From assembly GCA_917880885.1 (NCBI GenBank), contig OU862919.1:52365058-52429057 (forward strand): a DNA stretch of 64,000 bases, written 5' to 3'. Shown here in pieces: positions 32,077 to 42,761 of this stretch; position 1 is the first letter of the stretch; the number at the start of each line of letters is the position of its first letter. The stretch comes from Limnephilus marmoratus. Its lineage: Eukaryota; Arthropoda; Insecta; Trichoptera; Limnephilidae. Position numbers and translations under genes: made by a program. The notes beneath the pieces were generated by a model, which was not told the origin of the DNA, made no database searches, and was given only the letters and a program-made list of their open reading frames with translations.

Positions 32077-34002
32077 TCTTAATATATAAAACAAAGTCGG
32101 GTTAGTTACACTATTTTGATTTGTTGGATTTGTCTCCGCCCCGGATAACATAATAACTATTAAAACATCGCAAAAATTCACGAAAACGAAAGTTATGAAG
32201 AAAATTCATTTCCTCATACATTTTATATGGAACGAATTTTCACATTTTGAAAAAACTTCAGGAATATTGTGGTAGGTAGGTATAATATTGGGTAGTGAAT
32301 GAATTCCAAAAATTCAAAAACGTCAAATGTCAATGTGCTAATTGTTTTGCTTTTGTTCTTAAATATATAATGCTGCCTCTCTTTCTTACACACTAAATGT
32401 CAACAGTCGAAAATGAGACAAATGGTGAACGTATGTCTGCACAACTCCAGGAAAACAGCTACCAAAACATTCAAGGCGCATTGTCACGTGGAGTATTGCA
32501 ATTCGATTAAGTCAATCAAATACATCTGCAATTTTATCACAAAACTCAGCGATATGGCGGTTTTTGGCGTTCAAACTACACACTTCATCTAAAAAGTGAC
32601 GAATGCTTCTACTTTGAGTTGTTGCTGTTGAATGTTCGTGGGCCGACATTGTTTGAATCACAAGTCAATGGTGTAGTGTGCCCAACATTTCGTGTTGGAT
32701 GATTGCATGTCAGCAGGTTTGCTTGAAAACGATATTCATTGTGACATGACAATCGCTGAAGCAATTGTTTCTGCATCTCCAAGTCTGATACGCACATTAT
32801 TTGATATCATTATTTGCTATCATTATTTCGACATGTTTCCCATCGAATCTACGTGAATTATGGAACAAGTACAAAGATGACAAGGATGATATTTTACATT
32901 GAATTCGTTTCAGTTCAGGGAATCCTGATCTCGAGGTAAATGAGGATATACATAACCAGGCTTTGTTTTTGATCGAAGACATGTGTTACCTCATGTGCGG
33001 CAGTTTCTTAGTCAAGTTATGAATACTAACGCCAGATCATGGAATGAACGACGCTTTCAATCAAGAATTGGAACTTGAGCGGGAATATAATCAAGATGCA
33101 TTGAACCAATCAGTTCGAAATGTACGATATGTTAATCAGGCAATTTATGATGGAAATGGTGGCTTATTTTTTCTCGGTGCGCCCGGAGGAACTGGAAAGA
33201 CATTCCTCATGTCATTGATTTTGGTCACCGTTTGTGCGAGAACCGAAATTGCTGTAGCACTCGCTTCTTCAGGAATAGCGGCCACGTTGCTAGAAGGATA
33301 TCGAACAGCTCATTCAGCATTGAAATTGCTGTTAAACCTTCAAACGACCGAAATACGAATATGAAACATTACGAAACACTCAACAATGGCCAAAGTTTTG
33401 GTAGCAAGTAAAATCATCATCTGGTATGAATGCACAATGGCGCACAAAAACGCATTGGAAGCACTCAATCGAACTATGAAAGATCTGCGTAATGACTCAA
33501 GATGTTTTGGAGGTGCAATGATTCTACTTTCTGGCGATTTCCACCAAACACTACCAGTCATTCCAAGATCGACCGCTGCCGATGAAATAAATTTCCTCAA
33601 ATCATCGACTCTGTGAAGAAACTTCAACTGACGATACATATGCGAGTTGCATTGCTAAACAACCCAATCCATCTGTCGAAGATTTCTCCAAGCAATTGCT
33701 GATTATCGGTAATGAGTAATGACAAAACAAAAAATGTCGTATATCACGAGGTGCTTCAATGAAGGGAATCGACCCAAGTGCAACCCCTCCAGTAAATAGT
33801 TTAACAGAAAGTAGTACAATAATGCCACGTGAATCATTTCCATTCGCTTTAATAAAGCAAATGCCTTGCTGCAAAGTGAATTACATTTCCCAATTCATTT
33901 TGAGTATTCATTTTAACTTTAAAAAACTAAATTAATTCCGCTAATAAGTTAACACAACAGTTATTGATTCTGAGGCGGGACGAAGTTCGCCGGGTCAGCT
34001 AG
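32077..34002 (+). mobile_element. degenerate Helitron
   Basis: The 5' end is TC followed by ttaatatataaaacaaagtc. The 3' end is ggcgggacgaagttcgccgg, gtcagCTAG (CTAG at 33999-34002) followed by T, as expected for Helitron insertion between A and T. It carries a relic of the Rep/helicase protein. The 1.9-kb length is far below an autonomous Helitron, and the N-terminal Rep nuclease is missing. Confidence 0.85.
32580..33890 (+). pseudogene. Helitron PIF1-type helicase relic
   Basis: Across several frameshifts and stops, the plus strand encodes LLLLNVRGPTLFESQVNG (about 32610-32680), FAIIISTCFPSNLRELWNKY (about 32812-32872), ALFLIEDMCYLMCG, then NDAFNQELELEREYNQDALN. The Walker A segment FFLGAPGGTGKTF lies near 33168-33207, followed by ALASSGIAATLLEGYRTAHS and, in a second frame, MAHKNALEALNRTMKDLRND with GGAMILLSGDFHQTLPVIPR. 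These are consecutive SF1B/PIF1 helicase motifs of Helitron transposases, which unwind and replicate the element. C-terminal motifs are largely lost. Confidence 0.88.
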
Positions 34003-34174
34003 TTAATTATAAATTAATAATATAAAAAAAAAACGAAGATAATTTTATGTCCTTTTTAAAAAGGTATTTGTTTTTACGATATATTTAAACAAAAGAAGTG
34101 TCTACATCACACTAAAGGATGATTTGTGTTAATTAGCGCGTAGGGATGGTCACTGAAAGTACCTACCCACCTGC

Positions 34175-34380
34175 CGATTGGTATAATCATCGGCTATCTT
34201 GGGTGCCCGGGTCCATGGGCTGAGGTTTGTCTAACCCCAGATTCCTACCCACCCCTTAAACCCTCTTCCTTCCCAGAACTCTCCTTCCTTTCCTTAAAAA
34301 AATACTCCACACAGCATCCCCAAAGATGACATAGGCCCTGAGGGAAATTATTTTCCTCTGGGCTTCCTGTTTGTAAAAAA
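34175..34380 (+). mobile_element. short LINE-derived retroelement copy, internally deleted
   Basis: Plus-strand member with a shortened head (gggtgcccgggtccatgggc), the ttcccagaactctccttcct junction block, acagcatccccaaagatgac, the hairpin (ccctgagggaaattattttc) and an A-rich tail ending near 34380. About half the usual head is missing. Confidence 0.8.
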
Positions 34381-34492
34381 AAAATCTCTGTCAATTGCCA
34401 TCTCAACACAGGCGTTTCACACCTAGTGAGATGGACAATACATCATTACTGTAATCAAATGTAATATTAAAATAATGATATAAATAAATAAA

Positions 34493-34912
34493 GGTAAATT
34501 TTCGACCGCACTGTCCACGCTCATTACGAATATTTTTTAGAAAAAACCTTTAGATTCGCCATTACCATAAAAGGAAACCTTTTGCATTCGGGGCGATGCG
34601 TTGGAAAACAATGCACAAAAAAATTCAATTTCAATTTCAATTGCGACATCTCATGTTTTCGTATGAAATCGGCTACGAACTACCCTGTTATATTATCAGG
34701 AATACCAACAGTACGAAATGACAGATTATCATAAATGGCGGTGCAAATTCCGAATGCGAAGTAAAATTTCACTTTACGCAATTGAAATTTTAAGTGCATT
34801 GTTTCCCATCGCCCCGAATTCAAAGTTTCCTTTTTTAGTAATTAAGGCGTATCTGAAGGTTTTTTCTAGAAATTATTCGTAATAAACGTGGACAGTGCGA
34901 TCGAAAATTACC
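34493..34912. mobile_element. MITE with ~120-bp inverted arms, AATAAA target duplicate
   Basis: GGTAAATTTTCGACCGCACT at the left matches the reverse complement of the right end (GGTAATTTTCGATCGCACTG). Complementarity continues through ccttttgcattcggggcgat / catcgccccgaattcaaagt. aataaa stands on each side (34487-34492, 34913-34918). No coding. The target is AT-rich, so the duplication length needs an empty-site comparison. Confidence 0.8.
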
Positions 34913-35125
34913 AATAAAGAAAATAAAATGAGGAAAACGCTTGGTTGTAAATGTTTTGATGAAAAAATTATTCCTGACTGGGGGTAGCGATAACTCAACC
35001 GTTTGGCATTTTATCTATTTGTAAACTTGTTTGTACCAAAGTAAATTTGTCTGTTGCATCCATTTCATTATTTAAGCAAAGTGGTGGCTAAAGTTATTTA
35101 GATAGTTGACTGATTTGCGTTTTTT

Positions 35126-36276
35126 GAAAATCCTCTTTATTATTCAAGCAACAAACCCTACTTTGACTAGGTGGCTAACTTTCACTAGGTACCTAACGTT
35201 ATGTATCAAAATAATTAACGCCAAATGCACTTTATTATTCAAGCAACCAACCCTACTTTGACTAGGTGGCTAACTTTCACTAGGTACCTAACGTTGTGTA
35301 TCAAAATAATTAACGCCAAATGCACTTTATTATTCAAGCAACCAACCCTACTTTGACTAGGTGGCTAACTTTCACTAGGTACCTAACGTTGCGTATCAAA
35401 ATAATTAACGCCAAATGCACTTTATTATTCAAGCAACCAACCCTACTTTGACTAGGTGGCTAACTTTCACTAGGTACCTAACGTTGTGTATCAAAATAAT
35501 TAACGCCAAATGCACTTTATTATTCAAGCAACCAACCCTACTTTGACTAGGTGGCTAACTTTCACTAGGTACCTAACGTTGTGTATCAAAATAATTAACG
35601 CCAAATGCACTTTATTATTCAAGCAACCAACCCTACTTTGACTAGGTGGCTAACTTTCACTAGGTACCTAACGTTGCGTATCAAAATAATTAACGCCAAA
35701 TGCACTTTATTATTCAAGCAACCAACCCTACTTTGACTAGGTGGCTAACTTTCACTAGGTACCTAATGTTGTGAATCAAAATAATTAACGCCAAATGCAC
35801 TTTATTATTCAAGCAACCAACCCTACTTTGACTAGGTGGCTAACTTTCACTAGGTACCTAACGTTGTGTATCAAAATAATTAACGCCAAATGCACTTTAT
35901 TATTCAAGCAACCAACCCTACTTTGACTAGGTGGCTAACTTTCACTAGGTACCTAACGTTGTGTATCAAAATAATTAACGCCAAATGCACTTTATTATTC
36001 AAGCAACCAACCCTACTTTGACTAGGTACCTAACGTTGTGTATCAAAATAATTAACGCCAAATGCACTTTATTATTCAAGCAACCAACCCTACTTTGACT
36101 AGGTGGCTAACTTTCACTAGGTACCTAAAATTGTGAATCAAAATAATTAACGCCAAATGCACTTTATTATTCAAGCAACCAACCCTACTTTGATTAGGTG
36201 GCTGACTTTCACTAGGTACCTAACGTTATATATCAAAATAATTAACTCCAAATGCACTTTATTATTCAAACAAGCC
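35126..36276. repeat. 95-bp satellite array, ~12 units
   Basis: Unit landmark ccaaatgcactttattattc begins at 35221, 35316, 35411, 35506, 35601, 35696, 35791, 35886, 35981, 36058, 36153 and 36248. Spacing is 95 bp except one 77-bp unit that lost ggtggctaactttcacta. Each unit holds two ctaggt…cta modules and the dyad aggtacct. Inner units are almost identical, while both edges are divergent, as expected for unequal exchange. Confidence 0.97.
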
Positions 36277-36449
36277 TTATTATAAGTTGATAGCTTACTT
36301 TGAACTAACTTTGACTGAGCTTTTAATTACTAAGGAACTTACCAGCCAGAAGAAAAATTGAAAAATAAATATTCTCTGAAAGAAGTGACGTCTCTTAGAA
36401 CAAAATTTTGAAATCCTTAATTGAAATATCTTTTTTATTTTTAATATAT

Positions 36450-36800
36450 TCTTCTTCTTCTTGTGCCCTATCCGTTCAACGGACGTTGGCCATCATGTTG
36501 GCAATGCGGACTTTGTTTACTGCGGCCCGGAACAGCTCTACGGTAGACTGACCAATCCATTGGTCAAACAAACCAGGTTTTTCGGCCATGAGGTACTCTT
36601 CCAGAACCCCGTCTTCCGGCAATCTTTCCCTGCATTATGAGATACAGGATCTCATACTTCTCTGGATGTCTCATCATATGTCCAAGATATTGAAGTTTTC
36701 GGATTTTTAGAGTTTTAATGACTTATTTTTCTTTATTCGTCCGAACTATAACATCTTCATTCGTAACACTGTCCAGTATTCTTCTGTAATAATATTTTTA
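36450..36800 (-). pseudogene. LINE C-terminal relic
   Basis: Minus-strand frame from about 36790: NEDVIVRTNKEK, then LKIRKLQYLGHMMRHPEKYE, ILYLIMQGKIAGRRGSGR, RKTWF, and in a shifted frame AVNKVRIANMMANVR. This is the end of a LINE polymerase in which the LQYLGHxMR and IxGKIxGRRGxGRR motifs follow the catalytic domain. It ends in a (gaa)n-type tail near 36450. Dead through stops and a frameshift. Confidence 0.8.
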
Positions 36801-38723
36801 ATTAAGACGAAAATTTCATCTTCGACTTTATTAAAAAGCTAAGATTGTGCTCATTTTAGGCGGTGACTAGGATCTAATATAATTTTAGATAATGACATTT
36901 CTCAAAAATTGCGATTTAAAAAACAGCGAAGCGCCATATTACTTGTTTACACTGCTTTATAATTTTTTTAAGAAAAGTTTTATAAAACGAGAATCTCTTA
37001 AAAGAGACCTAAAAAAACTAATACCGAAAACGCTAAATCACCTCCCACTTCGCGAAACCTATCAAATAAGTTTGTCTATTTTTTTGTAAGCTGAAAATTA
37101 ATTTGCACTAAAGAACTATTTCTTGATGTAGGAGATAAAAACAAAACTCAAATTTTAGGGTGAGTGATATTTCAAAATTTACAGGAGAGGTTACAGAAAT
37201 GTGTAAAAAACTAGCAAAAGCTGTTTTTCTTTTGAAATTTATTACGTAAAGAACTTGAAATCTTGTTTGCGTGTTTATTATTGCAAAAACACTCTCAATC
37301 TCATAGCATTGCCGTGGAAACAAAAACTTTTATTTTGCAAGCTTTCACTTCTCGTTAAACACCTCATCTGTTAGCCTTAAATCGGTAGGCACTAAATTTA
37401 CTGGGCTGTCCCTTGTCTTCAGATTCCACATTCACCCTCTTTTCAAATAAAAGCCTGGAAAGTAGATACTGTGTTGTGGTCAACAGACGTGATAGTCCAT
37501 TTTTCAAAAAGGGAAAAGTTTTTTGTGACTTTATCTCGTCGCAAAATTTTGGATCTCCCGCATCAAGTAGTAGCGATGGTAAATGATGTTCATATCACTT
37601 AGTTTTCCACCTAATTGGAAATAAATGAATGAAAAGCAGACGTAATCTAAATTTGCTTCAGCCTCATACTGATAATTACATAGCATGCATGATTAATGTG
37701 TAATATTTGCATATTTTATACGAGATTAATATAGCTATATACTCCCAGGCGTTTTTCGTTATTAATCTATGATCATGCTGAAATAGAAAGCGAACTCTAA
37801 ATTCTTGTTTAAAATACATTAAGCTGCCCTTTTCAAACCAAATATAATTTCATTTAATAATCCATTAGCCATTTACTACTCAAAATTACTATGTAATCAA
37901 AAGAACTGATTTATTTTTTTGCGAGGTTTCGTCTAGATTCACTGGAACCACAAATCACCCCTGGGCTCGGGTTTAAATAACTATGTTTCTCGTCTGATTT
38001 TAACATCTCGAATGCTCTGAGAGTTCTTTGAACGAAACCACTGCTATTTTATTTGCATATAAAAGAGGCGCAAAAATGCAAACAAAGAATAAATATTTGT
38101 TGAATTTTCTGACCAAATTAAATCCATTTTTTGCCACCATTGCGAAAAGCTTTTTATTGAAGAAAAAAATGTAAAATATGTTGTTTTGTACTGCAGGCTC
38201 GAAAATTTTTTGAAGGAATAGTACAAATGTTTAAGTATTCATGAGTAAATACAAACTTTACCTTTCCAGAAATAGGTTTCAGCTTCATATTTTATTTATG
38301 TCCTAATTGTTTCATATACTCAACAGATGAAAGTTAATATTTCATGTCATACGTAACGAACTAATAGTTTTTTATTTATTTTGAAAATTATAAATGGATT
38401 TAAGTGCTAACATCCCGTCTTCAGATAGGCACAGCAATTTGATATATTTCGAAGTACCTGCTTAATTTAGTTCCATCAAAAATCACGTCTTTCTACTTCA
38501 CGTTTTTCACATTTTTCAAAATATATTTCATTTTTTATACTTACAATATTTAATTTAGATTGTTAATATTATTTCTCTTTTAAAGAAGTGCGTATTCCAT
38601 ATTTTAGCAAATGAGACGTAGTTTTTAACTTTATTTATTTTATCAATCAATATTACATATATACATGCTTTACCATTGTTTTTACGTACAACAAACTTCT
38701 AGTTAACACAATTCTGTTATTTT
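36801..38723. other. no feature recognised
   Basis: AT-rich single-copy-like sequence. The open frames here are short and do not resemble known proteins. Confidence 0.45.
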
Positions 38724-39077
38724 TTTTTTTGTACATGAGCTCCACACAGGAGGCCTTGGGGAAAATAATTTCCCTCACGGCCTATGTCATCTTTGGGGAT
38801 TCTGTCTGGAGGGTTTTTTTTAAGGAAAGAAAGGAGATGAGAGTTCTGGGAAGGAAAAGGGTTTAAGGGGTGGGTAGGAATCTCGAGTTCAGTGTGTCTT
38901 GGTCATCCGCCTTCAAGACCTAGACAAACCTTACCCTCATGAACCCGGGCACCCCTGTTAAATCACCAAACGTAGCGAACCACTTGGGGTGACCTATGGC
39001 AGAGGTGTTAGTAATTCAACAAAGGTTCCCAGGGCGGCGGTACCGGTTCCGGCGGTACCCATGGGCAGCGGTACCCA
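38724..39077 (-). mobile_element. short LINE-derived retroelement, 3' neighbour of the LINE
   Basis: Minus-strand member: tail complement near 38724, hairpin strand ccttggggaaaataatttcc, gttctgggaaggaaaagggt, a deletion removing most of the head, then gaacccgggcacccctg and the ggcggtaccggttcc block. Its 5' terminus abuts the poly(A) end of the LINE at 39078, so the two lie head to tail in one orientation. Confidence 0.8.
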
Positions 39078-39115
39078 TTTTTTTTTTTTTTTTTACATTA
39101 ACACCACACAGGAGG

Positions 39116-39146
39116 CCCTGAGGAAAATAATTTCCCTCAGGGCCTA
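39116..39146 (-). promoter_or_regulatory. 3'-terminal hairpin shared by LINE and short elements
   Basis: ggccctgagg and cctcagggcc are perfect partners around an A/T-rich loop (aaaataattt). It lies about 25 bp from the poly(A) tail and is kept, with variable pairing, in the short copies. By analogy with LINE/SINE pairs that share a 3' stem-loop, it is a candidate reverse-transcriptase recognition site (inference). Confidence 0.6.
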
Positions 39147-39148
39147 TG

Positions 39149-42089
39149 TCATCTTTGTAGATGCTGTGTGGAGGGTCTCTTTGAGGAAAGGAAGGAGTGA
39201 ACATGGGTCTTGAAGAGACCCATGTTGTAGGAGGGAGGAAACACAGAGGCCGGCAAATCGTTCCACAGCCGAGCCGTTGAACTCAAGAACGAGTCATAGA
39301 AACGACCCGTTCTCATGTGAGTAATGTCAACCGTGTACAAATGTTGGGCGCGTGTTTGGCGTGTTTCCCGACTATGCACCGGAGCCGAGGGGATCAATGA
39401 TGCTAGTTCCTCGGAGCATCTTCCATTGTAATACCGGTAGAACAAGGACAGCATTCCCACCTGACGCCTATGCTCTAAAGATTGCAGTCCGTCTGTTAGG
39501 ATGGGAGAATCTATCAAACGGACCGCCCGTTTCTGCACAGAGTCAAGGGTTTTTTTTAGGTATTTTGGAGCTCCAGACCAGAGGTGGCTGCCAAATTCAA
39601 CCGTGGGGCGCACTTTTACAGGGTTAGCAGTTGGGTACTATTAAAGTATCTGCGGGCCCTGTACAGTACGCCCAGTTTCTGAGAGGCTAACTTAACTCTG
39701 GTTTCGATGGAGCCCCCGTACCTGAGCTGGTCACTTAGAGTTACACCAAGCATATCAATGGAGGTCCTGTTTGGAAGGTTGCTTCCGTTGAAGGAGACTA
39801 GATTTTCATTTCGATCCCTTTTAGACGTTATCAAACATGATTGGGTCTTTGAAACATTAAATTCGACGAGGTTATTCTTACCCCAAGAGAAAATACTCTC
39901 GAGGTAACCGTCCATTCTTTGCTTCAAAGCCCTCCGAGCTATTGGAGTTTGTGTGCCCTTTGGGGGCTTGTCAAACAAAAAGCTATCATGGACTGTACTG
40001 TCATCCGCGTAACAATGAATCGGTGCACATGACAAGAGGTCATTGATGTGCAACAGAAACAAAGTCGGTGACAGAACCGATCCCTGTGGGACGCCAGCAT
40101 TTATCGAATGCGAAGAAGAGGTGAAACCGTCAGCAACCACCTGAATCGACCTCTCCCTCAAAAAGTCGGCAATCCACTTACACAAGGATGCGGGAAGTCC
40201 GTAAGAAAGCAGTTTGTTGACAAGCCCTCGGTGCCAAACCCGGTCAAAGGCCTTGGAAATATCCAGTGCAACCGTTTGGGTCTCACCAAAACGTTCCAGG
40301 CACCGCCCCCAAACATGCGTCACATACGCGAGAAGATCACCGCACGAGCGGTTCCGCCGGAATCCGTATTGACGGTCGTTAATAATTTTGTTCTTCTCGA
40401 GGTATGTGAGCAGTTTGTCGTTGATCACACGTTTCATTACCTTAGACAGAACTGATGTGATCGCTATGGGGCGGTAGTTGGCTGGGTTGGAGCGGTCACC
40501 CTTCTTTGGAATAGGGTGAATGATCGCTTTTTTCCAACCAGAGGGCACAGAGCCAGACTTCAGGGACATTTTGAAAAGCTTCGTCAAAATTGGAGCTATT
40601 TCTGCAGCGCACCTCTGCAATACCAGGGCAGGTATTCCGTCAGGCCCACTAGCTTTATTAATATCAAGCCCTCGTAAGACTTGGAGTACATCCCGATGCC
40701 GGATCCTCAGCTTTTTCATATGAAAACCGCAGTGAGGAACCGACGGCGGGGTAGCACCTTGATCATCGAGGGTCGAGTTTTCCGCGAACATTTTGCCTAA
40801 TAAGTTAGCCTTTTCGGCGGCGGTATTTGCTAGAGAGCCGTCAGGTCTGGTAAGAGGTGGCAGACTGGATTTGCAGAAATTGCGACCTATTGAGCCCGCA
40901 AGCGACCAGAACGCTCTGCTGCCGTGCGGGCAGGCAGCCAGCTTTCTACTGATGTGCAGGTCGTGCTCAAATTTAGACCTATTAATGATCCTCTTGCTTT
41001 CCTTTGCCATTTTGTTATATTCTGTTCTGTTTTCGGACGTTCGAGATGTGTTGTAGGCTCGGTAAGCCGCGTTTTTTCGTCGCACTGCTTCAGAGCATTG
41101 TCGACTGAACCACGGCTTTGAGCCCACACCAGTTTCTTTAACAGTGGATTGGATGAAGCCATCCATCGCGGATGTGATGACTTCACCAATTTCCTGGGCA
41201 CATCTTGAGGGATCCGAGGTCCGAAAACAGACAGCTGACCACGGGAAAGCATTAAAATGTGCCCGCAGACCAAACCAATCTGCTGATCTATAGTGCCACA
41301 CTTTTCTCTTCAGCCGCTCGTTTGGCGGTCTGAAGGTTACGGGGATAGACGTCGTCACCAGGCAGTGGTCGGACGATCCTAAAGGCGCTGTGACGTCAAT
41401 CTTGTAGCCGTGTGGCACAGTGGTTAAAAACAAATCTAACAGATTGGAGCGGTGAGTCTGGACATCAGGAACCCTTGTCGGCCCCTGAACCATTTGCTCC
41501 AGTCCATGGCAGAGGGCAAAGGATTCCGCCTCTCGTCCAGCCGAGTCCGTTGGTCCTGAGAACTTTAACCAAGGTTCGTTATGAACATTGAAGTCCCCCA
41601 GGACCAGAAACTCTGCCGTGGGAAGCGGGGCAAGAGGTCATCAATAGTATTACTTAGATGTTTGAAGAGTTCGGACGTATCTGAAACGCTAAGGTTCGGT
41701 GAGCGGTATAGACACGCGTAAAATCTTACCGTACTGGCAAGATTGACACGCACCCACATTACGTCGAATCTGGAGTTCTCCAGATTCAACAGTCGCACAC
41801 AGTTGACGTCAGCTCGGCTGAAGAGACAGACACCTCCTTTGGGTCTGAATTTGCCAACGAGGGTGAAGCCCGGGCAATCCAGATAGGTGGCGTCTGTAGG
41901 CTCGGCTATCTGCGTTTCGGAAAGGAAGAGAAGGTTAGGGCGTTGGGAGAGAAGGTGTTGGTGGACGAAGTTTAAGTTTTTGTGCAGGCCGCGAATGTTG
42001 GTGAAATTCACCAACAGCTTTGGCCTGCACCGGGGACTCCTGCTTCTCGCCGTTGTGATAGCGATATTACTGTTGTTTGTGCAATTCAT
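39149..42089 (-). pseudogene. LINE endonuclease-reverse transcriptase, two frameshifts
   Basis: Three open blocks. 42089-41565: N-terminal APE endonuclease (VNFTNIRGLHKNLNFVHQHL, LLFLSETQI); the frame is lost near 41610 within the GDFN motif. 41493-39616: the end of the endonuclease with SDHCLV, then reverse transcriptase with NPANYRPIAITSVLSKVMKR, GFRRNRSCGDLL, ALDISKAFDRVWHRGL, GVPQGSVLSPTLFLLHINDL and catalytic CYADDST. A one-base loss near 39617 ends the block. 39613-39149: C-terminal VEFGSHLWSGAPKYL, RQVGMLSLFYRYY and ARLWNDLPASVFP. The protein would nick DNA and prime reverse transcription of its own RNA. All catalytic motifs are readable, so inactivation looks recent. Confidence 0.9.
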
Positions 42090-42690
42090 GATTTTATATG
42101 GTTTTTTTTTTTTTTTTTGGGGTTATTAGAAGAAAGGAAGGTCCGGGAAGGAAAAGGTATGAGGGATGGGTAGGAAAGCTGGGGATCAGAGTGTACAGGA
42201 GTGACGGACGTATGAATCCAACCCACCCACTGCGGTGCAAGGCGATGGGCTGGGAGAGTCCGGCTGGAGAGGTCACCCAATGCGCCCCAAACGCTACTGC
42301 TGGGTCCCCTCCGGTCACGAACCGGCACAACAGCAGCGGCAGGGTTTTTGCACTCGTTGATGGGGCAGCCCACCCTCAGTCGTGAGCCTGAGGGTCGGGC
42401 CCCTGTACTACCGAGCGACCCGGACAACGGTAACCGGTTGTAAAGGGTCTCCCTCAACCAGCATCTCCCAATCCGGCCCGCCACGCAGAAGGTGGGCCGA
42501 CGCACTCGCCATCAAGACCCAGACAAACATTACCCCATGAACCCGGGCACCCGTGCTAAGTCACCAAACGCGGCGAACCACTTGGGGTGACCTGTGGCAG
42601 AGGTGTTGGTCATCCAATAAATGGTTCCCAGGGCGGCGGTACCCATACCCGCCTACCAAATTAAGATTTGTTATTTATTTATTATTAGCG

Positions 42691-42761
42691 ACTTTATTAG
42701 CGACTCTCAATCAAAAGCTTGAAACAGAAAGTTCAGAAAAGATACGAGATGCAATTGTTTT
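42691..42761 (+). repeat. partial copy of the 21810-21987 MITE end
   Basis: ttagcgactctcaatcaaaa, gcttgaaacagaaagttcag and aaaagatacgagatgc align with the left end of the 21810-21987 element. It lies directly beyond the 5' terminus of the LINE. The rest of the element is missing. Confidence 0.6.

Larger units (their letters stand above)
39078..42660 (-). mobile_element. APE-type LINE (jockey/CR1 group), nearly full length
   Basis: About 3.6 kb on the minus strand. The 5' region (42660-42119) matches the head of the short retroelements. A 17-nt A-tract (42102-42118) follows, then endonuclease, reverse transcriptase and C-terminal region, a 3' end with a perfect hairpin (39116-39146) and poly(A) at 39094-39078. 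The head here contains about 165 bp (42269-42430) missing from the short copies. No separate ORF1 is present between head and endonuclease. Whether the head is this LINE's own 5' UTR or a neighbouring element ending in the A-tract is unresolved. Confidence 0.85.

Noticed and set aside
33044..33364. Host PIF1 helicase gene
   Set aside because: The Walker A frame is surrounded by stops and frameshifts, and the flanks carry Helitron ends (TC start, CTAG end), so it is a transposon relic.
35126..36276. CRISPR-like array
   Set aside because: Units are contiguous 95-bp copies without unique spacers, in a eukaryotic context; this is a satellite.
40108..40455. Plus-strand 115-codon frame
   Set aside because: Antisense shadow of the LINE reverse transcriptase.
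42086..42505. 139-codon minus-strand frame as LINE ORF1
   Set aside because: No zinc knuckles or coiled coil; most of it is the non-coding head shared with short elements that do not keep the frame.
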